Below are positions 1-5,974 of a DNA stretch of 11,099 bases, in pieces. Both the position numbers and the translations under genes were made by a program. The DNA lies in assembly GCA_900552085.1 (NCBI GenBank), contig URYB01000059.1, forward strand, positions 1 through 11,099, read 5' to 3'. The notes beneath the pieces were generated by a model. That model was given only the letters and a program-made list of their open reading frames with translations, did no database searches and was not told where the DNA came from. The number at the start of each line of letters is the position of its first letter. Positions within the stretch are counted from its first letter, which is position 1. This stretch comes from an uncultured Lachnobacterium sp. (GTDB lineage Bacteria > Bacillota > Clostridia > Lachnospirales > Lachnospiraceae).

Positions 1-2605
1 CCCATGAAGTTTCTGCATATTTCCATGTGAACTGTGCAGCTGTCTTTGGACGATTCAGCTCTGCAATTGCAGATGCATAAGGATCTTTTGTATAGTTGTA
101 ATCAGTTGTAACAGCAAAGAAATCAAGGCTTCCTGCGAATGATGATCCACTTCCCTGAATACGGAACATAACTGCCATAACCTGATCCAGATTTGGGCAC
201 TTGGACAGATCAAAGGAAAGCATTACGGTTGACTGTGCAGGTACTTCCTGATATTTGTCATACTCTGTCCATTTCCAGAGACTTCCAACCTTGAAGATTG
301 GCTGGATCTGTAATGGATAAAGATTGTTGTTGCGGACAACCACATCTACTGTTTTATTGCTGCTTAAATCCAATCCTGCAGGCATGTTAGAAAGGTATGG
401 ATACTTTTCTTCTGTCAAGTCAAAGTTTACACGGATACCACCGTTTGCAAGTGCTTCCATAGTTGTGATTGTAGACTCACTGTCATCACCCTCTCCGGAA
501 ACATACCAGTCCTTAAGTGATCCTAACAGACCCGGTTTGATGTCTGTCTGCTCATCAGTTCCAGGAGTTGTAATGTCACCACTTCCGCTGTCCGGCTTAT
601 CCGGCTGCTCTACTGGTCCTTCACTCTTCTTTCCATCGTAAGACTTTAATGTATATGCCATCTTGGATGTTGCCTGGATACCATAACTTGGCTCGCAGAA
701 TACATATTTGCCCCATGTTGTAAGGTTTGTTCCTGCCCAGTCAGAAGACATATCCAGTGTAACATCAGTTCCGCCATTGCCTTTCCATGACCATGCAGCG
801 TAACCGACTTTTTTCTCGGTACAATATTTCATAATGGTTGCTTCGTCTACATCTCCACCATTCTGGAAATCACCGAACTCGCCGATGCAGAATGCAACGT
901 CTTTAGAAAGCATACCATCAATGTTGCTCTTTACGGTGTCAGCATCTTTTCCGGCTACTGAGTACATATGGATAGAGAACATGGTGTTTCCGGTTGTATC
1001 TGCGGAAGCTACGCTCTGGCAGTTATCAATACAGGTGGAAGTCTCCTGACCGTATCCGGCTGCATCTACCATAATTACGTTCTCAATTCCGTTGCTTCTC
1101 ATGCGGCGGATTGCTGACTGATATGTACTTGTCCATGTAGAACCATTGCCCCATGTACCAAGCCACTCATTTGCAATATTTACAATAACATAATCTTTAT
1201 GTGCGTTAAGTAAGTCTTTCATCTCCAGCCAGTAATTCACTGCTGTATCAATTTCAGAAGGACTGTCTTTTCCTGTATGATCATGTACCTCAACGATACA
1301 TACAAGGCCCTTGCTCTCACACAGAGAAATAATGTTCTTTACTTCATCGTAGGATGTCTTATCCCACTGTGCGCCATCTGCAAGTACGACGCGGACAGCA
1401 TTCGCTCCAAGTGATGCGATTGCATTGATGGAAGTCTCTGTCTTTCCTGTATACCATGCATGAGCGACATTGACACCTCTCATGAGGAACTCATTTCCGT
1501 TTCCATCATAGAGCTTGCCATTCTTTACATACATACCATTGCCCTGTGGCTTGGTATCTCCAGTATCCGGCTTCTCTGTCTCACCGCCCGGATTTGGATT
1601 TGGCTTGTCTGTATCACCGGTATCCGGTTTATCGGTTCCCTTGGAAACAGCTTCTACCTTTACATAATCCAGTGCTGTATATCCCCAGCTGGAAGAAACT
1701 CCAAACTTGTGCGTTCCCTTGGTAAGTGTAAATGTATATGTATCTTCCTGCCATTTGTTTCCGGATGTCTTAAGAGCACCTGCTCCATCGTTATCCAGAT
1801 ACAGCCAGTTTTCTTTGTAACTGTCGGCATTGGAAACAATTGTGATCTTATACTCGCCATCTGCCGGAACGGTAAAGTTTACTTCACCCCAACCAGATAC
1901 AAGATATAAATAACCGCTTCCTGAATATCCACTAAACTGATCCTTTGCAATCTTGTTTGAGCCGTTTGCTTCAAAACGGTTGGCATCCTCAAATTCGATT
2001 ACCTTAGCGTAATTATCAGAATCTCCGGTGTCCGGATTTTCTGTCTCGCCACTTCCCGGCTTATCGGTATCTCCGGTGTCCGGCTTCTCTGGTTCTGTAA
2101 CGATAGAATCCACTGACTCTACAGTCACATAATCGAGTGCTGTATATCCCCAGTTTGCAGACACACCAAATTTGTGTGTTCCCTTGGTAAGATATACGGT
2201 CTGTGTATCTGTCTGCCATTTGTTTCCGGAAGTCTTAAGTGTTCCGGCTCCATTGTCATCCAGATATAACCAGTTCTCTTTGTAGCTGTCCGCATTGGTT
2301 GCGATTGTGATTTTGTAATTTCCATCCTGTGGCACAGTGAAATTTACCTCACCCCATCCAGCTTCCAGATAAACGTATCCATCCCCCGAATACCCTGAAA
2401 ACATAGACTTGTCAATACGGTTTCTGCCGTTCTGTTCAAAACGGTTGGCCTTCTCAAACTCGATTTTCGTCTGAAAGGTCGTGGTTGTTGAGGTCTTGGC
2501 TGTTTTCTTAGCAGTCTTTGCGATAGCATTGGTTGGCAGACCCATGGATACTACCATCAGCAAGGACAACATAAACGCCAATACCCTTTTCATGGTTTTT
2601 TGCAT
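1..2605 (-). CDS. Secreted multimodular GH5 endo-beta-1,4-mannanase (C-terminal end beyond window)
   Basis: Probably hydrolyses internal beta-1,4-mannosidic bonds of mannan/glucomannan outside the cell. The frame is open for 868 codons from ATG 2605 to the left edge, so the C terminus is missing. It starts after a strong GGAGGAGA site; a second in-frame ATG lies at 2593. Order: signal peptide 1-~30 (MQKTMKR, hydrophobic stretch, ATNAIA-like end), CBM35-like domain ~48-163, Pro/Asp/Thr/Gly linker, second CBM35-like domain ~203-320, linker with PDTGDTDKP units, GH5 domain ~358-656, linker, then a beta-rich domain from ~692 that resembles mannan-binding CBM23/CBM27. In the catalytic domain NIANEW gives the acid/base Glu480 and IGEFGD the nucleophile Glu576. 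MRGVNVAHAW, VEVHDHTGKD and VDAAGYGQ closely recall the Bacillus-type GH5_8 mannanases, which is why I prefer mannanase to cellulase. No sortase or dockerin signal is visible in the part present. Fold and activity class are confident; the subfamily and the last module are less so. Confidence 0.93.
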   Translation of the reverse strand, partial: MQKTMKRVLAFMLSLLMVVSMGLPTNAIAKTAKKTAKTSTTTTFQTKIEFEKANRFEQNGRNRIDKSMFSGYSGDGYVYLEAGWGEVNFTVPQDGNYKITIATNADSYKENWLYLDDNGAGTLKTSGNKWQTDTQTVYLTKGTHKFGVSANWGYTALDYVTVESVDSIVTEPEKPDTGDTDKPGSGETENPDTGDSDNYAKVIEFEDANRFEANGSNKIAKDQFSGYSGSGYLYLVSGWGEVNFTVPADGEYKITIVSNADSYKENWLYLDNDGAGALKTSGNKWQEDTYTFTLTKGTHKFGVSSSWGYTALDYVKVEAVSKGTDKPDTGDTDKPNPNPGGETEKPDTGDTKPQGNGMYVKNGKLYDGNGNEFLMRGVNVAHAWYTGKTETSINAIASLGANAVRVVLADGAQWDKTSYDEVKNIISLCESKGLVCIVEVHDHTGKDSPSEIDTAVNYWLEMKDLLNAHKDYVIVNIANEWLGTWGNGSTWTSTYQSAIRRMRSNGIENVIMVDAAGYGQETSTCIDNCQSVASADTTGNTMFSIHMYSVAGKDADTVKSNIDGMLSKDVAFCIGEFGDFQNGGDVDEATIMKYCTEKKVGYAAWSWKGNGGTDVTLDMSSDWAGTNLTTWGKYVFCEPSYGIQATSKMAYTLKSYDGKKSEGPVEQPDKPDSGSGDITTPGTDEQTDIKPGLLGSLKDWYVSGEGDDSESTITTMEALANGGIRVNFDLTEEKYPYLSNMPAGLDLSSNKTVDVVVRNNNLYPLQIQPIFKVGSLWKWTEYDKYQEVPAQSTVMLSFDLSKCPNLDQVMAVMFRIQGSGSSFAGSLDFFAVTTDYNYTKDPYASAIAELNRPKTAAQFTWKYAETSW
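1656..2464 (-). repeat. Tandem CBM35-like domain duplication inside the mannanase
   Basis: Two copies of about 340 bases, roughly 2122-2464 and 1656-1999, lie 465 bases apart and are clearly similar as DNA as well as protein. Both begin IEFE-ANRFE-NG and end GYTALDYV-VE. Both keep FSGYSG-GY-YL, GWGEVNFTVP, ADSYKENWLYLD, GAG-LKTSGNKWQ and LTKGTHKFGVS. The two are separated by a Pro/Asp/Thr/Gly linker that itself repeats. The similarity indicates an internal duplication that has since diverged, with changes mainly at third positions and in loops. Confidence 0.85.
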
Positions 2606-2635
2606 AAAATATCTCCTCCAACTTTTTTATTAGAC

Positions 2636-2664
2636 AAAACATTTTCTGCCACTGAAAATGTTTT
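2636..2664 (-). promoter_or_regulatory. Perfect 11-bp hairpin in mannanase leader, with cre-like sequence
   Basis: AAAACATTTTC (2636-2646) is the exact reverse complement of GAAAATGTTTT (2654-2664), with a 7-base loop. It lies about 30-60 bases before the mannanase start and downstream of the candidate promoter, so it would be in the 5' untranslated RNA. No U-run follows on the minus strand, so it is not a plain terminator. On the plus strand 2653-2666 reads TGAAAATGTTTTCC, which differs from the catabolite-repression cre consensus TGWAANCGNTNWCA at two fixed positions. Control of a mannanase by CcpA would make sense, but this is inference. Confidence 0.45.
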
Positions 2665-2712
2665 CCCCCATAAATACCTTCTCTTAAAAATTACGTTCTC
2701 CCTACTCCATAC

Positions 2713-2739
2713 AGTATACTAAAATTGCTGAAAATTCAA
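2713..2739 (-). promoter_or_regulatory. Candidate promoter of the mannanase gene
   Basis: Reading leftward, TTGAAT (2739-2734) precedes TATACT (2718-2713), but with only a 15-base spacer (16 if GTTGAA is used), which is short. The -10 matches 5 of 6 consensus bases. It would give a leader of about 100 bases containing the hairpin at 2636-2664. Confidence 0.4.
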
Positions 2740-2740
2740 C

Positions 2741-2906
2741 CTCTTTTTTCAATTTATTTTAGCTATTTTTTAGTACTTTTTAGCTATTTTGTGCTTTTTT
2801 ATATCGTTTTCGTCATATTTTTTCTCATTGCCATCTTTTTTTTCATCATTTTGACTATTTGTATATGCATTTTACAAGTTAATTTTAATCTCTCTTTTAA
2901 TTAATT
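2741..2906. other. AT-rich spacer with phased A/T-tracts
   Basis: No gene is seen between the glycerol kinase stop and the mannanase promoter. The stretch is very AT-rich, with runs of A on the minus strand about every 10-11 bases. TAGCTATTTT occurs at 2760-2769 and again at 2781-2790, with the related TAGTACTTTT at 2771-2780 between them. Such phasing tends to bend DNA, and it lies just upstream of the candidate -35, as an UP-like element would. No GC-rich terminator for glpK is visible; only weak AT-rich inverted repeats lie near 2879-2903. Confidence 0.5.
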
Positions 2907-4421
2907 TTAGCATATCCCTTTTGTAACTTTGTCTTCCGCCCATATTTGTGCACAACGGATTGCTTTCTTCCAGCCTGCCAGCTTCTTTTGCCGAACCATA
3001 TCTTCCATGACCGGATCAAACTGCTTCCCAAGACTCCAGTTTTTCCGGATTTCGTCTTTGTCCTTCCACATACCTACTGCAAGTCCTGCCAGATACGCCG
3101 CACCCAAAGCTGTCGTTTCAATACATTTCGGACGATACACCGTTGTCTGGTTGAGATCTGCCTGTGTCTGCATGAGAAAGTCATTGGCGCTTGCTCCTCC
3201 GTCAACTTTCAGGCTTTTCAGCGGAACTTGCGCATCCTCCTCCATTGCCTGAATGACATCATGCGTCTGATATGCAATCGATTCAAGCGTTGCACGGATA
3301 AAATGCTCTTTTTTACATCCTCTGGTCAGCCCAACAACCATTCCTCTTGCATATGGATTCCAGTATGGTGCGCCCAATCCGGTAAAAGCAGGCACAATAT
3401 ATACGCCATTGGTATCTTCCACTCTAGTCGCATACTCCTGCGATTCTGCCGCATTGTGGATCATACGCATTTCATCCCGCAGCCACTGAATGGATGCTCC
3501 AGCAATGAAAACACTGCCCTCTAATGCATACTCCGCTTTTTCTCCTGTACTGGCTGCTATGGTTGTGAGAAGTCCATGTTCAGATGAAATAGCGGTACGA
3601 CCTGTATGCATCAATAAAAAGCATCCGGTTCCATAAGTATTTTTCACATCTCCCGCTTCGAAACAGCATTGTCCGAACAATGCTGCCTGCTGATCTCCCG
3701 CTGCCCCTGCAATCGGTACATTTCCAGGCAGCACCATCTCTGCGGTATGTCCGTAAATACAGCTCGATGGCATGACCTTTGGAAGCATGCTTTCGGGTAT
3801 GCCAAACCAGTCCAGAAGTTCTTTGTCCCAACAGAGCTTGTGAATATCAAACAGCATCGTTCTTGACGCATTGGTATAATCCGTCACATGTACTTTTCGT
3901 CCGGTGAGATTCCAGATCAACCAGCTGTCCACGGTTCCAAACAGTAGATCTCCAGCCTCGGCTGCTGCCCGCGCACCTTCTACGTGGTCCAGTATCCACG
4001 CAATTTTGCTAGCACTGAAATAAGCATCTGCAATCAGCCCGGTTCTTTTTCGAACCGCTTCTACATCCATTTCCCGTTTGAATTTGTCAATCATTTCCGC
4101 AGTGCGCCGACACTGCCAGACAATCGCATGATAAACCGGTTCCCCAGTATACCGGTTCCACACAATTGTAGTCTCTCGCTGATTGGTAATCCCAATTCCT
4201 GCAATCTGTTCTCCGGTCATCCCCAACGCTGCGATGGCTTCCGTCATCACCGAATACTGCGTTGACCAGATTTCCATAGGATTCTGTTCCACCCATCCCT
4301 GTCGTGGGTATATCTGTGTAAGTTCTTTCTGCGCCATACTGCAAATATTTCCTTTTTTGTTGAAAACAATACACCGTGAACTGGTCGTCCCCTGATCTAA
4401 TGCTACAATATATTTCTCCAT
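2907..4421 (-). CDS. glpK: Glycerol kinase
   Basis: Cytosolic FGGY-family kinase that makes sn-glycerol 3-phosphate from glycerol and ATP. The 504-residue length is normal for the family. Visible motifs are the N-terminal phosphate-binding DQGTTSSR (9-16), the glycerol contacts Arg82-Glu83 in TNQRET, Tyr134, and Asp243-Gln244 in AGDQQAALFG. The adenosine-side VDGGASAND (407-414) and the FGGY signature region around 339-365 are also present. ATG 4421 follows AGGAGG at short spacing. In the Enterococcus enzyme a histidine in a Tyr-His-Phe loop just before VPIAG is phosphorylated by HPr. Here the equivalent stretch is EMVLPGN with no histidine at that place, so activation by HPr phosphorylation looks absent (alignment from memory). 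No glpF or glpD neighbour lies in the window. The gene starts 70 bases after the carbonic anhydrase-like gene with no evident terminator between, so the two may be co-transcribed. Confidence 0.97.
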   Translation of the reverse strand: MEKYIVALDQGTTSSRCIVFNKKGNICSMAQKELTQIYPRQGWVEQNPMEIWSTQYSVMTEAIAALGMTGEQIAGIGITNQRETTIVWNRYTGEPVYHAIVWQCRRTAEMIDKFKREMDVEAVRKRTGLIADAYFSASKIAWILDHVEGARAAAEAGDLLFGTVDSWLIWNLTGRKVHVTDYTNASRTMLFDIHKLCWDKELLDWFGIPESMLPKVMPSSCIYGHTAEMVLPGNVPIAGAAGDQQAALFGQCCFEAGDVKNTYGTGCFLLMHTGRTAISSEHGLLTTIAASTGEKAEYALEGSVFIAGASIQWLRDEMRMIHNAAESQEYATRVEDTNGVYIVPAFTGLGAPYWNPYARGMVVGLTRGCKKEHFIRATLESIAYQTHDVIQAMEEDAQVPLKSLKVDGGASANDFLMQTQADLNQTTVYRPKCIETTALGAAYLAGLAVGMWKDKDEIRKNWSLGKQFDPVMEDMVRQKKLAGWKKAIRCAQIWAEDKVTKGIC

Positions 4422-4491
4422 TTATCCTCCTAATACTGATTTTTTCTTTTACCGGCTTTTCATTCCAGATATCATTGCTTTTGCACGCGTT

Positions 4492-4959
4492 TTATTTAAG
4501 CTGTGCTTCGGCAGCAGCAATGTAGTGCCGGGCGTTCTGTTGATTGCTTTCGATTTCTTTTGGCGTGAGTGAGCGGATGACTTTGGCAGGATTGCCAAAA
4601 GCAAGGCTTCCGGCAGGAATATTTGTATTTTGGGTTACGAGAGCCCCGGCTCCGATGATACAGTTATTTCCAATACAGGCTCCGTTTAATACGATAGCTC
4701 CCATTCCAATCAAAGTATTGTCGCCCACAGTACATCCGTGGACGATGGCTCCATGCCCAATCGTCACTCCGTTTCCAATAGTTGTCGGATAATGTGTATC
4801 TACATGTATGACAGCATTATCCTGTACGTTGGTCTGGTCCCCGATTCTGATTTCGGCAGAATCTCCACGGACGGTGGCATTGTACCAGATACTGACATCT
4901 TGCCCCATCTGTACCTTTTCTTTTACGACTGCGCCTTCTGCGATATAATTTTTTGACAT
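4492..4959 (-). CDS. Gamma-carbonic-anhydrase-like hexapeptide-repeat protein
   Basis: This 155-residue protein is a left-handed beta-helix of hexapeptide repeats (I-G-, V-G-, I-N- turns from ~35 to ~115) with a C-terminal helix (LTPKEIESNQQNARHYIAAAEAQ). It belongs to the YrdA/PaaY/CamH branch of the gamma-class carbonic anhydrases. The three metal-binding histidines are visible as His52 (VIHVD) and His69 and His74 (IGHGAIVHG). Arg31 and Asp33 in VRGD and Gln46 in NVQDN match the conserved trimer and active-site positions. The acidic loop that carries the proton-shuttle glutamate in the Methanosarcina Cam enzyme is absent. CO2 hydration is therefore possible but not assured, and some relatives have other or unknown roles. 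ATG 4959 follows GGAG at 8 bases. The mRNA would begin with the hairpin at 4982-5036, and glycerol kinase follows in the same direction. Confidence 0.9.
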   Translation of the reverse strand: MSKNYIAEGAVVKEKVQMGQDVSIWYNATVRGDSAEIRIGDQTNVQDNAVIHVDTHYPTTIGNGVTIGHGAIVHGCTVGDNTLIGMGAIVLNGACIGNNCIIGAGALVTQNTNIPAGSLAFGNPAKVIRSLTPKEIESNQQNARHYIAAAEAQLK

Positions 4960-4981
4960 TTTCTCATCTCCATTCTATGTT

Positions 4982-5036
4982 ATGATATGAGGGTCAAAAG
5001 GTATCATCGATGCATACCTTTTGACCCTTTTATCAT
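4982..5036 (-). promoter_or_regulatory. Long near-perfect hairpin in the divergent intergenic region
   Basis: GGGTCAAAAGGTAT (4991-5004) is the exact reverse complement of 5014-5027, enclosing a 9-base loop that contains the palindrome CATCGATG. Outside this core, ATGATA (4982-4987) pairs with TATCAT (5031-5036) across three weakly matched bases, so the arm approaches 23 pairs. The neighbours are transcribed away from it, so it ends no visible gene. Read leftward it would sit at the very 5' end of the carbonic anhydrase mRNA and has no U-run. Read rightward it is followed by TTTTATC, a weak terminator tail. Possible roles are a 5' stabilising structure, an operator, or a block between divergent transcripts. 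Confidence 0.75.
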
Positions 5037-5045
5037 GTTATAATT

Positions 5046-5074
5046 ATTATCTTTTCGTTTTAGTACCTATTCAA
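5046..5074 (-). promoter_or_regulatory. Candidate promoter for the carbonic anhydrase-like gene
   Basis: Reading leftward, TTGAAT (5074-5069), a 17-base spacer and GATAAT (5051-5046) form a good sigma-A type promoter. Transcription would start near 5039, immediately ahead of the long hairpin, and read into the carbonic anhydrase-like gene and perhaps glpK. Confidence 0.6.
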
Positions 5075-5097
5075 ACCTCGTTTTGTACAATTATACT
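5070..5097 (+). promoter_or_regulatory. Candidate promoter for the BIG2/CHAP-like gene
   Basis: TTCAAA (5070-5075), 16 bases and TATACT (5092-5097) face right, toward the secreted protein gene, giving a leader of about 55-60 bases. The -35 overlaps the -35 of the leftward promoter, so the two divergent promoters would compete for RNA polymerase. The -35 match is modest (4 of 6). Confidence 0.45.
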
Positions 5098-5145
5098 CTT
5101 TTTCCGGCTCTTTTTTAACCTCGATTTTCAGGAAATTTTTTAAAA

Positions 5146-5164
5146 AGGAGGTTCATTCGCATTG
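5146..5164 (+). promoter_or_regulatory. Ribosome-binding site pointing to a TTG start
   Basis: AGGAGG (5146-5151) stands 10 bases before TTG at 5162. It is the only strong Shine-Dalgarno sequence upstream of the secreted protein. The more natural-looking ATG at 5240 has only a distant AAAGG, 14 bases away. This site decides in favour of the upstream start, unless it serves a separate leader peptide. Confidence 0.5.
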
Positions 5165-5974
5165 AATCTTGCCAGACAAACACTTATACTTTATGATGAA
5201 AGCAAAAATATACTATTACAGAAAGGCACAAAAAATATTATGAAAAAGTTTTTCCGGACAAAGCAGCTTGTCGCCCTTCTTTTAATTGTGGCAATGCTCA
5301 TCCCAACTACAAATATCCATACTGTCTATTCAGCTCCTGAGACTTCTGGTTATAACGATACTGTTCTTGCATCTCTCAGTGAATCCCGTGTATTTTTGCG
5401 AGCTGGAAAAAGCAAAAAGATCAAATGCAACGTTCCAATCGGCAAGACAACGTGGAAAAGTTCCAAAAAATCGGTTGCCACAGTGGATAAAAATGGTAAG
5501 ATTACTGCCGTCAAACCCGGCAAGACAATCATTACGGTTACTGGTGAATATTTATACGGCACTCTTTCCTGTGAGGTCTTTGTCAGCAAGAAAATCTCCC
5601 AGAAACAGGCAAAGAAAAAGCTTCTTTCCCTGAAATCCAAGTATCCGGAAGGAATGTCCTGGACCAATGAAAACAATTGCTATTACTGGGAAGCAGAAAA
5701 CCTTTATGGTTATGGCTGTGTTGCTCTCGCCGGAGAATTCAGTGACAAAGTCTTCGGTAAATATGCGCCGGTAAAATCGCATACGAATTTTGACAAAATC
5801 AAAATCGGAGATCATGTCCGCATTGGAAATTATCATTCCGTAATTGTACTAAAGAAAACAGACAACGCGATTACTGTCGTGGAAGGAAACTACAATTCGT
5901 CCGTTCACTGGAATCGTGTCATTACCAAACGTGAACTGAAACGATCTGAATTCTATGTAGATACCCGCTATTAG
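5162..5974 (+). CDS. Secreted BIG2-domain protein with CHAP-like cysteine peptidase/amidase domain
   Basis: I do not recognise a named gene. Numbered from the in-frame ATG at 5240 (244 residues): a signal peptide 1-~32 (MKKFFRTKQL, a leucine/isoleucine-rich core, then VYSA), one bacterial Ig-like group 2 domain ~51-116 (TTWKSSKKSVATVDKNGKI, then AVKPGKTIITV), a lysine-rich linker, and a C-terminal domain ~135-244. The last domain has Cys160 in GYGCVALAGEF, His199 in GDHVRIGNYHSVIV and Glu215/Asn217 in VVEGNYNSSVHW, the Cys-His-acid/Asn order of CHAP/NlpC-P60-type enzymes. The likely role is cleavage of peptidoglycan or another peptide/amide bond at the cell surface, with BIG2 as an adhesive or spacer module. 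TTG 5162 has the good ribosome site and adds 26 residues before the signal peptide; ATG 5240 looks better by protein logic, so the start is uncertain. The 3' end overlaps the reverse transcriptase stop by four bases, tail to tail. Confidence 0.82.
   Translation: MNLARQTLILYDESKNILLQKGTKNIMKKFFRTKQLVALLLIVAMLIPTTNIHTVYSAPETSGYNDTVLASLSESRVFLRAGKSKKIKCNVPIGKTTWKSSKKSVATVDKNGKITAVKPGKTIITVTGEYLYGTLSCEVFVSKKISQKQAKKKLLSLKSKYPEGMSWTNENNCYYWEAENLYGYGCVALAGEFSDKVFGKYAPVKSHTNFDKIKIGDHVRIGNYHSVIVLKKTDNAITVVEGNYNSSVHWNRVITKRELKRSEFYVDTRY

Noticed and set aside
1540..1650. Microsatellite or CRISPR-like repeat
   Set aside because: The repetition is explained by the Pro/Asp/Thr/Gly-rich interdomain linkers of the mannanase; there are no regular repeats with unique spacers.
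1460..1909. Open frame on the plus strand over the mannanase
   Set aside because: It is antisense to the conserved CBM35 and GH5 coding sequence, has no good ribosome site and gives no recognisable protein. The same holds for the other plus-strand frames over glpK, pgi and the ABC genes.
2876..2906. Terminator of glpK
   Set aside because: Only AT-rich partial inverted repeats (TTAATT/AATTAA) with no stable stem or clear T-run on the minus strand.
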